Shown here: piece by piece, positions 21,540 to 35,189 of the stretch
Layout of the letters: every line of letters starts with the position of its first letter
Numbering within the stretch: position 1 is the stretch's first letter
Source: Nemertoderma westbladi
Taxonomy: Eukaryota > Xenacoelomorpha > Nemertodermatida > Nemertodermatidae
Reading direction: 5' to 3'
Assembly: GCA_032718475.1 (NCBI GenBank)
Contig: JAUCBJ010005949.1
Location: 49,638 to 113,637 of the forward strand
Length of the DNA stretch: 64,000 nucleotides
The notes under the pieces: model-generated
What the model was told of the DNA's origin: nothing
The model's input: the letters and a program-made list of their open reading frames with translations, nothing else
The model's database searches: none
Translations under genes and position numbers: made by a program

Positions 21540-24500
21540 TTAGTCTTTCTTACGCGGACGGCGTTTACGCAGTTTTTTGAGGCTAGCAAGTGTCCTTTTC
21601 TCTTTGGGGCGAGCCACTTTACTAGGAGGGCTGTAACTCCTGGGTGAAGGGTGCAATACAATTACATCAGAAGGTTTAGGATTACGATCGGTGTATCCGC
21701 TGGTTGAGGTACCTGGTTGATCGATATCAACTTCAGTGGAGCGAGGTCTAACGGCCTTTAGGGCGCGTCTTAGGACAGCAGCTCCTACGGGTCCTTGACG
21801 GGTCGTCTGGACAACAGCGGTAGGCGGACCGTGAGTGGTGAGAAACTTCCTTGGTTTAATGGTTCTTTCCAGCTCGCGTTCTCGGGCTCGATATTCGTAG
21901 GGCCGTCGAGATACTTCCTGTAACTCAGGGTGCGAGTTGATAAATAAATCGCCATACTCAGGGTCTTGACGGATGTAATTGATCAAATGGTATGAAGTAA
22001 TATCGTTAGGATTGACCTTCCTAAGGTATTTTCGAACAAATTTGGTGGAAATACACTCACCAACACGCTTCATTAGTTCGTAACTCGGTGTGCGTGTTTT
22101 TTGTTCCACAGACGCGAATAAATAAGGATGGAACGCGTAAACTCCCTCGTAAGAGCGTCCAGGGTAGTAGCGATGGCGGGACTCACAATGTAAATCCGCG
22201 TTCGCTTCCCAAGCTCGGATGTAGCGCAGGGTAATCATTTCATCTACGCTCTCTAAATCGCGATTAAAGGGGCAATTATAACTGGCATGTCCTTTAAGTT
22301 GACAGTGGTGGCATTGTGTCATAAATTGGGGGCAGACTGCAAAAATATGAGAGTTATTAAGTCTGCAATATGCACAATATATCTCCATCATAGGTTGTTC
22401 GTGGAAATAGGAGCAGGGTACGTCTGAGTCCATGGGGGTGAAATGGTCTCTCGATGCACATAATCGACAACGTTTTCGAGAAACATAGTTAGCGTGTCGA
22501 TAATCGTATGCGGTGAGACATTGTGGACCTTGATACCACTCTAAGACGTAGTCGTTATCGCTGCTCCGGGGCGCTGTAGGCTGGATCGCTTCAGATTCTA
22601 AGCATATTGGTTCGTCTTCCAATTGCATAGCTGAGGTAGGTGCGGCTGTCTCCGCAAGCGGACCCACTGTCTGAACTTCCACGACAGAATAACCTGTGGG
22701 TATTCAGGGTCTTTGTATAACAGATGAATGTAAGTTCTGTATACAAACGTCCTGAAAGAGAGCAAATCCCGCGCTGTTTAGCTTCTCCGCAGCTGAGTCT
22801 CTTAGGCTGAGTTTGGTCAGAGCGCGGTCCTTGAACTGACTATCAACGTTACGGAACGGAGTCAGAAAGCGCCTGAAACATTCGAAGCGGATGAATTTAT
22901 TGTGTTCATCTAACTTGGCGAGTTTGGTTCCAAGTATTAATGGATGGGCGCGTATGGTACGACTGCACACATCGGCTAGCCAACCGGCAAGTGCTGCGTT
23001 TTCAAATATCATGTATATAGCTAAGGAGGGACGAAGTGGAACACTCATAAAGCTATACACGGCGCCAGGCGCGGTCAATGGTCCATCAAAGTATAAACGA
23101 GAATAATGATCTCCATATACTTGTTGGTAATTTATAGGATTTCCAACCTTGAAATTCCATCCGTATTCTTGAAAGGCAAGATGTCCGATGGAGGTTCGTT
23201 GTACTTTAGTAATGCTGCTGGGTGTATTGGCATACATAGTGCGGAAGAAACCTTGGCCTTCTGCCCAGGGAGCAATCAGCTGAGTATCAACGAAAGGGTA
23301 TGGTCTCCATATTCCGAAAGTCGTTTTGTAGATCTCCATAAACAGCTGAACCGATTTTAAGGATTCTTTCGTTAAACAACATCTCGAGCACGGGTTGGGG
23401 TAACATCGATCCATCGATACCCATGGCCGGTTTGCGCTCGGTGTCGGTGACATAACGCTGCGCGAGTTCGAATTGTCCATGTCGGAGTTTCTTTTGGGTC
23501 TCAGTAAGAGTTTCAAAAGAATAATCAATCACATCGGAACACGCTCGAGTAAATACGTGGGTAGAACCAGCGAGTCCTCGTATGTGTATCATCCGCGTAG
23601 TTCCCAGTTCTCCAACCGGAACGCTACCTTCGTTGTCGTAGGTGACAACTCCATACATCTCGATAACGTTAAGAGTCTCATTCCACTCTGTAGTGGCGTT
23701 TTCGAGAGTCATTCCCACAGGATGCCACAAGATAGCGCATTCGCTAGCATTAAGTAGGTCTCTATACTTTAAATATTGTGTGGTATATGTTTCCACATCT
23801 CCATATCGTTGTATTCTTTCCTCCTCGAATAACACGTCAAGATTCCAGTGTACTAAACGAGTTTTGATGAATCCATCAAGATTATACGGAGGTATTGTTT
23901 CTTTCTCTATTCTGGAAACATTATATGGTTTTCGAAATGAGTTTACTTTAACTAACTGATCCAGATGTTTCTGCAGTTGTTCGAGTTCGACAAGATCGAG
24001 AGGATTTATTAGTGGTAGAAACCTCAGACTATGTGTAGGATCTTCCGGTTTTACCATATAATATTGTGTTAGGTTAACGTAATAAGGGTGATCTTTGATC
24101 CCATAAAACGAGTCCGGTAAAGGTCTAGCGCGTATGTTAACATCGTGTACCATGCGACGGACAAGATCCGCTCTATTGTCCGGAGGTTCAACGAGTATAC
24201 CATCGACACGAGCGGCTTCGATGGGAGGACGCTGTAACATGGGAGCGTCAGCGATAAGATCTCGAGATCTTAGGTTGATATCAACCGGTTGTTTTTGTGC
24301 CGTCGCAAAGAGTTTGTCTCCGAAATGGGGAACCATCGAGGGATGAAGGATGGTTTTAGAGTAGAGATCCGTCATAAGGATTTGAGCTTCGGGTTGAGCT
24401 AAAGCTGCTTCTTCTCTCTCATCCAGTTCTATATGTCTCTCCTCGAGCTGATTTTCCTCCGCTTGTTGTTGTAGACGCTCATCTAGGAACTCTTGTAAAG

Positions 24501-25788
24501 AGTAGGTTCGTCCACGTTCGATGTCCTCCTCGAGATTTTGTATTTCTCTATCGAACTGGGGTAAAGCTAATTCCTTCACCGCTTGGACTTGTTGTTGTAA
24601 TTTACGTTTCTCCAAACAATCGTAAGTTCCCTTTCCGATTTTCTGCCGAATAGCGTCTAGCGCGTTTCGTACGACGCTCTCTTCGACTTCCGTAACGGGT
24701 TGGATCGAGGTGAAGCCGGGATGGTTGTATGGGTTAAACAGCGATATTAGATGACCGCGTCCCAATCCAGCTAGGTAGGGTTGGCGAATATCTAGTGAGC
24801 CTACTACCGGAGTGCTACCGATCAACTGTTCGGGTAACACTAGATCTTTGAACAGTGAGTACAGTTCGGGAGGATCCGTGATACTATTAGGATCAAGAGT
24901 CTGAGGTCTAACTGAGGAATGAGGAGGTCTGACCGAGTATTCCGGAACTCTGATCATCGGTTTATTCAAGGATCGTTTGAGTCGAGCAACCGTAGGGGAT
25001 ACGTCGAATAGGTTTCGCTCGAAACTCCCATAAGTATATCGTGTAAAACTGTGTTTAGCGCAACGTCTCCGCGGATGTTTATGTCTTTCCGTTTGCTGAT
25101 TGGGTCTAGGGCATTCGTCGCAGTAATACCAAAGACGCACGTCCTGCAAGGGAAACGCGGGTGATCATTCTCCAGTTTTACAATATTCCTCCATCTGTTC
25201 GAAGCTATCTGGGACGACAGGTAGTGGTCGATCGGCGGTAAGATACATCATAGTGAAATAGAGTCGTTTGAGTTCTATCATAGGATCATGATGTATACCT
25301 TGAGGATATCTAGTTTCGAGATTTTGTTGGCTGGCAATGTTGAGATATGTCTCTCTCAGGAATTCCAGATAATCGTTGAAGTCACTGCGTTTATCTGGCT
25401 CTTCAACGTCTTCCCTTTCGAGTCTGTTTCGAATAGAGTTCTCGTGTTCTATTCTCGGTTTATCGTTCCGACTCCGCTGGGTATGATATTTAAATAAAAC
25501 CATTTCCCTTTCGGTGTCTACATCGTCCGTATCGTGTAAATCGATAGGATGGCCAGTAGTTAAGAAGTCCATATACGTACCATTACGATGCGTATAGCGA
25601 GCGGTGAACTTTCTATAATCCAATTCACACGTAAGTTGCTCCTGGGACATTGGCGGTTCGATATAACGACCATCATCCTCCATAGTAGTTGGACCAGCGT
25701 CGCCGCGTATCAAGCTATCGACAAACGCTTGTAAAGGTAGAGTATATCGCTCCCTAATACCAAGATCATCTTCTATCAACTCAGTCAT
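21540..25788 (-). pseudogene. ORF2 of element 2 (about 1,417-codon frame, three lesions)
   Basis: I do not recognise this protein. It is a long frame in the env position of a BEL/Pao element. Visible parts (approximate residues): acidic N-terminal region 1-205; Cys/His module C223-x2-C226-x9-H236-x-H238-x4-C243; coiled coil about 380-465; a long globular region to about 1000; Cys-rich module with two CxxC/H knuckles about 1107-1173, the second a canonical C-x2-C-x4-H-x4-C; Lys/Arg-rich tail. No signal peptide or membrane segment is seen, which argues against env. Compared with element 3 the lesions are CGA to TGA at 25165-25167, a 5-bp deletion near 23300, and CGA to TGA at 22704-22706. The two stops are in frame. 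A nucleic-acid-binding or particle role is possible; this is inference. Confidence 0.8.
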
Positions 25789-27419
25789 ATCTGCTATGAG
25801 TTTATCAATATTATAATGAGTTTATATATTAGGCTAGCGGGCGTCGCTGCCTACCCCTCTTTTGCCCCCGGACAGTGCAAGATCCTCAGCGCCGATGTAC
25901 CGTCGTCGCTGTGCTTTCGCCAACGATGTAGCTACACAACGACAACGATAACCGGTACAAGTCACTCCACTGTCCGTCCCAAAGGCTTAGATGTACTGCA
26001 GGTTCTTTCTGGAGAGTTAGGGCTACTTTCACAATTGCGACTCGCTACTGTAAACACACCTTAGTAGTAACATTCACCTACAAACGCACAAATTCAACAC
26101 AACTGCCATAAACTGCACACATTCGGGCCATTTGTCCGTTAGTCAGTACCTTCCAGAATGTCACTGTATTTATTATGTATCCTTGGATACTAGCAGTGCG
26201 CTATTTTTTCCCTATGCTATTCAATAGGGCAAGCTTTCTATTGTTCTTTTAACTCACTTCTAATTCTAGCGTGGTTGTTGCCATGGTGACATTATGGAAA
26301 GCTAGCGGTAGAATTAGGGTAATTCTCATGCATACAGATCTGGGATGCTATTTAATAGTAATTCTTTAATTGTCAATATCCTCTCTATATATGATTTCAT
26401 GAATTTTATCGGCTATTGACCATATATTGGAGATTCTCGCACACAAATACACTTAATAGAGTGAATCTCCGCTCCCATGATCGATTAATTAAGGGAATTT
26501 TGGGAATGTTATAAATTGTATAAAATGACAATTTATTAAATTCATTGAAATATATGAATTTAAATTTATTCCCGTAAATTTTATTATTTAATATTAAAAT
26601 AGACACAATTTTATTCCAGAACGTGTCTGGGGACTGGGATCCTTGATTCTAGGAATTTTGTCCTTTTAAGAGTATCGGTAAGTGCTACGATATCTTAATC
26701 GACTAGAATTTTAAAGGATCTGATATTTGACAGATTTTGTAAATATTAATAATTAATATTTAGGATGGGCACCAGTTTATTCCAGAACTTGTCTGGGGAC
26801 GTTAACCACTGATTCTAGAATTTTGTCTTTCAAGTATATCGGTGGGTGCCGCGATATCTTAATCGACTAGAATTGCAGATGGTCAAAGGGTTTAACAGAT
26901 TTATTTTGTGTTATACGCTACTGTTAAAGGGACATCACGCTACTATATGTATTATTTAATATACGGTATGAGAGCAATATCGCACGAAGCAATGTCAGTG
27001 TGAAGAGGCAAGTCGTTTCCAAGGTCTACCCAGAGCTTGGTTTAGCCGAGACACGAGGATCTGAACTTTGCATTCCTAATACTCTGCCTACCAATAATAC
27101 TTGAATATAGTAGTGGCTTTATTGTACTTTAATAAGTACGGACATTTCATCTTACTGTAGTTACGTATTCGTAATGTAATACGGGCAGTAAGGAAAGAGA
27201 AAAAGAATTATTTCTCACCGTCGCACTAAATATATAATATAAGTAATTACGTAATAAACGCGAACATATTGCACTAATCTACTAAATAATCGCTAAAATA
27301 ACATGCTACTAAATAAAATTAAATAAAACGATTATAATAAAATTACATAATAATACATACATAAATATAAAATAATAAGAATATAAAATAATATGGTCAT
27401 CCACCCACTCCATATGCTA
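25789..27419 (-). other. Spacer between gag-pol and ORF2 (element 2)
   Basis: 1,631 bp, almost the same length as in element 3 (1,629 bp). It has AATAAA on the minus strand at 27118-27123, about 300 nt after the gag-pol stop, the two imperfect repeats near 26640-26880, and the GC-richer stretch before the ORF2 start. No conserved reading frame is present. Confidence 0.65.
27118..27123 (-). terminator. Candidate poly(A) signal after gag-pol (element 2)
   Basis: AATAAA in the context GTACAATAAAGC on the minus strand. The same hexamer in the same context lies after gag-pol in element 1 (15905-15910) and element 3 (58189-58194). It would end a gag-pol mRNA before ORF2. Confidence 0.5.
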
Positions 27420-30400
27420 CTAAGCTGGGGAGTCCCTAGATGTTTGTTGAATTAGGGAGGTGGTCGTGGGAAGAGTATCTTGTCTCCCATAGTTTCCGGA
27501 GAGTTCTCTGTCTCTTTCCAGTAAACATAAGTGACCAACTGGGCGATTGGGCTGCTGCGTCTCGAAGACAATTCCCGGTTTCTTGAAGTTACGTCGCATG
27601 ACGACGAGTTCTACCGATCGCACCAAACCATCATAAGAGATGTGAGTCTCGATGATACGACCTGTCTGCCACCGCTTACGTGGAAGATCTACATCCACAA
27701 TAAGAACCATGTCTCCAGCGCTGACGTTTTCTTGCTGCGCAAACCACTTAGTTCGAAGTTGTAGCGTGGGCAGATAATGTTTTTCAAAATGATCAGCGAA
27801 ACGACGGGATAACAACTGCATGAGTTGCCAAGTTTGCCGGCAGTATTCGTCTCCGTCTGTGATTTCCGATTGTGGGAGCATGGCTACAGGTTTCTTTAGT
27901 AGGAAATGCGCGGGTGTTAGCGCTTCCAGGGAATCGGGACTCGATGAGACTGGCATAAGCGGTCTCTCGTTGAGATAGGCGGCGATTTCCTCCATTAACG
28001 TCCGCAAAAGTTCGTCGGTGAGATACGCGCGGCAAGGCACTATAAAGTGAAATGCTGTCTTCACACTTCTTATTAATCTCTCCCAACTTCCTCCCCACCA
28101 AGGGGCGTCGGCGGCGTTGAAGGTCCAGCTAGACGCTGTTACTCGTAGCTGATCGTCCACCTGTCTTTGGTTCCAATCTTTGACGTAAGCTTTGATTTCA
28201 TTGTTGGCACCAATGAAGTTAGTTCCCTTATCAGATCTCATCGTGTTACTAGTGCCAAAGCGAGCGATCTGTCGTCGTAAGCTTAATAGGAAGCTGTTGG
28301 TCGATAAATCGTTCACCATATCGAGATGGATAGCTCTACAAGTCATACAAACAAAGATTACACACCATCTCTTGACTATAGTCCTAGCACGATATACTTC
28401 AATAGGGCCAAATAAATCCACACCGGTATTAGTAAAGGGTGGTTCATAGAAGCTTACTCGTTCCCTAGGTAATTCTGCCTCTCGCTGTGTTAAAGGCCTA
28501 CTGAATGCTTTCCTACAGGGTATACAGTTCCTAAGAACTTGGTTCAGAGCTCTACGGGGTTTATAAAAATAATAGCGAGTTCGAATTTCGCTAAGAACTC
28601 GTTCCCTACCAGCATGATAAAGTTTGCTGTGAACATCTACAATCATCTTGACTTGTATTTCAAGATTTCTAATGAGTATGGGGAACTTAGTGTCAAAGGA
28701 TAATGGAGCATTCGTTAATCTTCCTCCAACACGTATCAACCCATCTCTCATTGTGCTAGAGAAACGATCCCTTAAGCGCATCTGTGGATTTCTCAACAAC
28801 AGGAAATACTTATCGGAATCTTCATAGCATTGCAGGAGTCTCAGCATCTGCTTGTTGGTTTCTTCATGCTCCTGATAACTGATCTTCTCCTTCAGAAACC
28901 TGTCGGGTATCTTATATTTGGGAAGATCTTTAATAACATGGACCTGCACTGATGTTATTGGAGCGGTATCACCTTTGGCCTTCATTCCGGTGTAGTGATG
29001 GTGAAAACATCTCTTTAAATATGTAACGGCCTTACAGAGCCGATTCCAGGAACTGTAGTGATGTATCGCTCTCTGCAGAAGAGGTGAGAGTCCTTGCGAG
29101 ACGTCTGGTATTCCAGATTTCCAATCCTTATCACGGATTTCCACAACAAGTTTATTTGTGGCTGTGGGTTTCTGATCCAAAGCGTCGTCTCCGGAAGTAT
29201 GTAGTACAGACAGATCTACCATAGGTTTGAATAACTTCGATTTACTCGCCCGAGTTTTAGGTTTGACTTTCTCCGCTCCCTTGGCCTGTCTAATCTCTGT
29301 GGTAGTAAGATGAGGAGGCCATTCTTCTTCTTCTTTGTAGAGGAAGTCGGGTCCACCTAACCAGTCTGGAGTGTCTACCAGTTCTTGTGGAGTTGCTCCC
29401 CTGGAGGCGATGTCTGCTGGATTAATCGTTCCGGGGCAATGTCTCCATTGATCCATCGTTGTGCGACTGAGTATAATGGCTACTCTGTTGGTAACGAAGA
29501 CGCTGAACTGACAGACTTCATTGGTTATATACTCCAACACGAGTAAAGCGTCGGTCCAATAGACAGTTTTCTCCAGTGGATAGTCGATCAGTTCTGTTAC
29601 ATTTCGGCCGATGGCTGTAGCGTATAGAGCCGCTTTTAACTCCGCTCGAGGAACTTTCAACTTATTGTTTATCAATGCCTTAGAAGTAACCAAGGCGACT
29701 TTGATTCCGTCCGGAGTTTCCACCCTTAGGTAGGCTACTATACCTATTCCCATATCGCTGGCGTCTCCAAACACATGGAGTTGATAGGAATACGTAGGGA
29801 GAACATGACCAAAATATGAACGGGAAATTATAAAGTTCTCGATGGCTGGTAGAGAATCTTCCCATTTCATCCACTTCTTTAATAATTCTCCCTTAAGTGG
29901 ATCGTCCCATGAGTGGTTTTCAAGCCACATTTGTTGTACTAAACTCCGAGCAATCAATATAACTGGGCTAATAAATCCCAATGGATCGAAATAAGTGCTC
30001 AGGATACTTAAACAAATCCGTTTAGTCCGAACTGGATTATCTCGCTGTTTTAGTTGGAAAAACAGGATATCTCTTTCGGTGTCCCATTTCAAACTAAGGG
30101 TCTTAGTTTCTGGGAGATCATCTTTTATTAGATCCAGGTCTTTTGCTCCTCGATCTTCTACCGGGATCGACTCCAGAAACTCACGGGAGTTGCTGGTGAA
30201 TTTAGTTAATCGAAATCCACCTCTTTTTAAGCACTCTACCGTTCCTTTAGCGACATCGATGGCTTCTTCGACTGATGGAAGGGACTTTAGATTGTCGTCC
30301 ATGTATATATCCCGCTTAATGTTGTCAATCACCTCTTTAGAGAAGGCGTCTCGGTTGTCATCCGCAGTGGTGCGCACCACGGAACAGGCGTTTGAGGGGC

Positions 30401-33400
30401 TCGAGATTATCCCAAAAGCTTGGATGGTCATCCAGTACTCCACCGGTTTCTGGTTGAGGTCTCCTTCAGGCCACCACAGAAATCTTAGGCTATCTCGATC
30501 CCTATCCAGCGCTTTGACTTGTAAGAACATGCCTTCTATATCTGAGGCGAAAGCAATGGAATATTGTCTTAATCTTAAAAGTATTCCCAACAATGATTGG
30601 AGTAAGTTGGGTCCGGGTAGCAATTCAGAATTAAGGGATTGGCCCATATAGAGGGCGGAGCCGTCAAACACCACTCGTACTTCATGGGGTTTACCGGGTT
30701 TGGGAACATAATGGTGAGTTAAATAATACGTTCTCTCAGTTATAGGTGTTTCTTCCGGTACTAGCTCCGCATATCCCTTGCTAATAAACTTCTTCAACTG
30801 CGTTTGATACATTTCTTTAGCTGAAGAATTTGCCGTAAGGCGTCGATGTAGTTGAGCAATTCTTTTCTCCGCCAAGGGTCTGTTGTTTACGAACTTTGGT
30901 TCTCGCTTTCGGAAAGGTAGACCGATGTCATATCTACCTTGATCTTTAAGAAAACGTGTAGTGGTCTCTTGGATCTGCTTGGCTCTTTCTTCCTCTACCG
31001 ATAGGGCCTTATCATAGGAGTTGGGCTCTACAGCCTCTTGAGTAAAGAATCGTACGGCGTGTTCGTCCCGAGTCTTGGCATTATAACGTTCAATGAAGTC
31101 ATTAAGCTCGTCGTTATAGTCGTCTCGCTCTGATGGAAGAAGGAGTTGACATAAGTTCACTTGGTTTTGCCAAGTCTCGTTTTCCTTAAGGAGATCGATG
31201 GCATTCTCCTCGTCAAAAAGTTGGTGGACATCGTCATTATCTGAGGAGTATGGTGTTCCCTCAGTTGGATCGTCTAACTCACTGCTCTCGACTTCCCATT
31301 CTCTCACTTGACATACCTCGTCTTTCGGTAATCTTTCCATGAGGGTTCTACGGGAAGGGCCAGTAAAGTACCAACCCACTCTAGTTCTTCCCGCATAAGC
31401 TTGTAGTGGTTGCGGTTGAGCGGGCCGTTTCTCCAATGTCTTGAGCGCTTCATGCGCGTTTTGACCGATGAGTATTTGCACTCCAGGGTAATCGGTGTTG
31501 AATCTAGGTATTTCCAGCTCCTGGGTGAAATCATCCTCATCCCAGTTATAAGGTTCCACTTGGGTGGTAGCGAAGTTCTTTATCGCCACCATTTTTACTG
31601 ACCTTATACTATGTTCTCCTAGTTCATCCTGGGGGGTGGACAACGCACCTACATAATAATCCGCGATTACTGTAGATTTCCAAACCTGCATAATTCCTGA
31701 CATGTTTAGCTTAGTTCGGAACTTGGGTTGTCCAGCAAAGATGTCTTCGGCTAGTTCTTTGTCGATGAATGTTCCTGTACTACCGGAGTCAAGGAGGGCG
31801 TTCACTACATAACTCCTTTTAGGTCCGTGGACCCTTACCTGTACTACAGGAAATTCTCGGATTCCTACATTGGAAGGTGGCGCTTTCCAAGATGGTTGTC
31901 GATCAGAAGTAGTTAGGGTGAGGTCGCTGTCTGTGTCTTTTTCATAGGTAAGTGCTCGATACACTGCGGTATTTATCATGTAACAGGATTCACCTTCGTC
32001 GGAGAATTCATCTGTATAGAATCCTTCCATCTCAGAACTTTGGTCAGTGTCGTTCACATCACTGAATTGGACATGTAGTTCGGAATCACTTACCTGACTC
32101 TGGCTGTTTCGCTCAAATTCAGTGTGCAACAAGATATGATGTTTCGCACCGCACTTGGCACACCTTGTGTCGGAGTAACAGGTTCGCCGTTGGTGTCCTT
32201 GTCTGAGGCAATTATAACACAACCGCTTATCCCACATGACTTCCCGTCTCTCCGCTAATGATTTCTTCAGGAATTCATCACACATATTCAAACGGTGGGT
32301 CCCGTCACATAGCGCACATTTCGGTTTGATGTTACTTACCTTATTTTGAATAACATTATGCACGCTCGTTCTTTCTTCGGGCTTTCTCACCTGAATTCTC
32401 TTGGGAGACGTAGGAGGAGTTTTTCTTTCCTGTTCTCTCCTGTCATTGGTTCGAGACTTGAATTTACTCACCTGTTCTTTAGGCGTTTTATTGACATAAT
32501 AAGTTCTTTCAGTGTCTTTCCCGCTAACCTCTCCTTGAGAAGTCTGGCTTTCGCCGTCGTCTGTATAACACACTGGTGTTACCTTTCTCCTAGAGACGGG
32601 TTTCTCACTTACCTTGTTTTCCGGTGTCTTCTCTCTGGACTGCTTTATGAGCTGTAATTTCACTTCGCCATCCAGGAATGACATGAGATCAGCCATGGTA
32701 GGGTCTCGTTGTTGATGTTCCATCATATATAACACTTTCTTGTCCCAGCGTGTACCTACTCCACCCTTCGGTAAAGTAGAAGCCACTGCTCTAATAACCA
32801 TAGCACTCTGATACTCATGAGACTTACCTAGCCAATCTAATTGTCTGCAGATCTCCTGAATCTCATCGGAAAACTCTATAATCCCGCTGCTAATAAACTT
32901 TCGGGGCGCTACCAACTTTGCATACAAATACCCAGCTATGTTATTCCTATTACCATACCTGATGTTTAGTGTATCCCAAACTTGTCTTAATCCGTCTGGA
33001 TGTCCAATAAACTTTAACGCCATTAACTTGGGAGATCCTTCCAAGCACTCGATGAGGAATCTAAGTTTCTCTCCATTAGATAGCACAGAGTTCTGTATGT
33101 TATCTTTGTAATATTCATTAAAAGGTAACCATTTCATCTCATCTCCATTGAACTTGACTATCTCTCCCACCTTTACCGCTTGGCGGGCTTCGGTTCTAGC
33201 CATTTGACGCGTAAAACTTTCTTGGGCCATCGTGTTATTTAATATCGAGTTATCGGTATATAAATTTCTCGGATTATGATCAGGTCTATAGAGAATATCA
33301 CTATCAACAGGTCTATAATTACCCTTAATAGGGTTTACTATAGGAGTTTCTACTTCGCTAGCAGTATAGATGCGTGTAGGCTCCACACCTTGCGCATGAG

Positions 33401-34573
33401 ATACTTCAGACCTAACAGGTTGACACATTGTTACCGGGGGTGGTGGTATACCCTTTTGTGTATTTACTAATTTATAGCGTTCTAACGCGATACTTTGCTG
33501 CACTTCTTGCAACTCTAACCTACTTTCCCTTACTGTGCCCTTGAATTGCTGAACGGTCTCCTGCATCTGCCCGAGCAGGAGATCCATCCCCCGTCGTCTC
33601 TCATCCACCCACTCGACCGCCGAAGCGGGAGCCGCCAACGTTGTAGCGGGCCGACGAGGGACAACGGGCGACAAATCATTAATATTTTGCTTGGAGTCCA
33701 GGACATGAACATTTTCAAGGGTGGTTCTGTGTGGCACAGATAGCTTAGTGCTGTGCAGAGGGAATTTAGAGGTAGGTTCAGGGAGTACAGGTGTCTCTAC
33801 CACAGAAAGGGTGGCTTCGGGAACAGGCCCAATTATTTCAGGCTCATCTACTATAGTAGGGAGTCTTTCTATTTTAATTATTGGGTCTGTGGGTTCTGTA
33901 CTACCTAAGTTTGTGTTATTTAGTTGCCTTCTAACAGCTGGAGGCAAATCAGGCAATTTCTGACGGTGGGATGTTCTTCTACGTCTGCTTAGACGAGACC
34001 TATTTCCTTTGCCTTCAGTATCGGTGGTATCGCCTTCCTCAGATGATGTATATCCCTGTCTTTTGGGAGTAGATCGATTCATCATCTGCATATTACTAGC
34101 TGTTAACTGTTTATTTATGCAGTCTTGATTCTCCTGAATGTTTTCCAATTCTAATTGGGTGGTTTCTTCAGCCGCTCTCCGTTCTGCTTCTGCCACTGCC
34201 TCTGCCGCTTTTCTTTCCGCTTCTGCCGCCGCCGCCTTTCTTTCCGCCTCGGCCGCTGCCACTTTTCTTTCTGCTTCTGCAGCTTCCACTGCTGCTGCCA
34301 CTGCCGCTGCCTTTCTGTCCTCTATACGTTTTTTCTTTACTTGTTCTTCTTGGACTCTAGCGATGCGGAGTTGTTCATCAAATTTAGCTTGGTTCGCAGC
34401 TCTCATATCCACGTCGATGGCGTCCAACACACGCTGGGTTCCTTCACTATTAGGTCTAAGTCCATCCAGCCTTCTCCTCAACTCTTCATCACCTAAAAAA
34501 CGTTGATAGTCTGACAGATAGATGTCAATGGCATCCCTCTTATGCGGTTTCTCTGCCGTCGCTTCACTTTCCA
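27420..34573 (-). CDS. Gag-pol polyprotein of element 2, main exon (BEL/Pao)
   Basis: An uninterrupted frame to the stop at 27420; it continues open upstream to 34700 but without a convincing start there (the first codon is TTG just after a stop). Numbering from 34700: Ala/Glu-rich helix 130-175; DUF1759-like gag about 500-690; three zinc knuckles 793-862; DUF1758-like aspartic protease with LLDSGSTGTFI near 966; Pao-type RT with FDGS near 1347 and catalytic YMDD near 1465; RNase H with GDAS near 1647; integrase H2C2 finger about 2020-2060; integrase core acidic residues in DLFGP (about 2097), SDKGTNF (about 2159) and GGSWERL (about 2203); DUF5641-like tail about 2293-2370. All catalytic motifs are intact, making this the best enzyme source in the window. 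A 94-nt intron probably joins it to the upstream coding block. Confidence 0.92.
31833..32615 (-). promoter_or_regulatory. Splice-donor-like array in gag (element 2)
   Basis: On the minus strand, AAGGTAAGT ends at 32607, CAGGTGAGT at 32466, AAGGTAAGT at 32334, CAGGTAAGT at 32088 and CAGGTAAGG at 31833, with weaker GT sites between. These are the counterparts of the sites in elements 1 and 3. Confidence 0.6.
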
Positions 34574-34667
34574 CTTGGGAAAAAGTAGCATCTGTTGATT
34601 CTCCATGGGTTGAGCGCTCCTCCAGCTGAGCTTTCCACTGAGCCATTCCTTGAACCTGGAGACTCAC
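34574..34667 (-). other. Predicted 94-nt phase-1 intron near gag start (element 2)
   Basis: On the minus strand it begins GTGAGT after ACGG and ends CTACTTTTTCCCAAG. Its removal brings the upstream frame that starts at 35163 (165 codons plus one base before the donor) into register with gag-pol, whose exon starts at the second codon position. The intron in element 3 has the same borders and the same length. Unspliced, the upstream frame runs into a stop about 100 nt later. Confidence 0.75.
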
Positions 34668-35163
34668 CCGTTGAAACCAAGTCTTTACGGCAACTTGCAA
34701 CGACGTGTCTTTCTTCTTTTAGAAGCCTCCTCGATAAGATTAGCCTGATTCGTAGAATTCTTTCTCTAACTTGATAAAGCAGCTGTCCCTGCTCTTGAGG
34801 TCCTTGGGGTTGTTGAAACAGTTGTTCTTTTAATCGCTCCATAGAGCTGAAGAATCTCTGTGCGTATCCGGCTGCGGACCTCTTCCACACAGCTGGATCG
34901 ATGGTTTCTTTGGTTACTCCCATCCTGTGTATATCTTCCCAGGCAGCTTCTGATAAATCAAACGGGAATCCGGGTCCGGGGAAGTTCCATTGCGACTCGA
35001 CAATAGACTTCAGTTCTTCCCTTGTGTATCCCGCATAACTATCTTTAGTCGATCGCTTACTTCTCGCCCAATCGATCTGGTGTTCTTCCACCGCAATCAA
35101 TAACCTAGTGAGTACGGCTGCAGGAAGGATGAGAAGGGGATCCGAATAAACCGCATCCGTCAT
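34668..35163 (-). CDS. Upstream coding exon of element 2 gag (N-terminal block)
   Basis: From the ATG at 35163 (MTDAVYSDPLL) the frame is open through the donor at 34667. It encodes a 165-residue block rich in Trp, Arg and acidic residues with good coding character. The same frame is open upstream without a start to about 35230. Through the predicted 94-nt intron it joins gag-pol in frame. This block is absent from elements 1 and 3, where the short MSD-start leader peptide is joined almost directly to gag. I do not recognise a domain. It may be the original gag N-terminus, deleted in the other copies, or a gain in element 2. Confidence 0.6.
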
Positions 35164-35189
35164 CTTTGCTCCGCGCTCGGGTGTCAGCT

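Noticed and set aside
25165-25167. Programmed read-through at the in-frame TGA of element 2 ORF2
   Set aside because: Element 3 has CGA there, the second TGA shows the same CGA-to-TGA pattern, and a nearby frameshift shows decay; CpG mutation is simpler.
27420-34700. Start of element 2 gag-pol at 34700
   Set aside because: The first codon is TTG right after a stop. The shared MSD start and the 94-nt intron with matching phase explain the N-terminus better. Likewise, 50541 in element 3 is the GTG of the splice donor, not a start.
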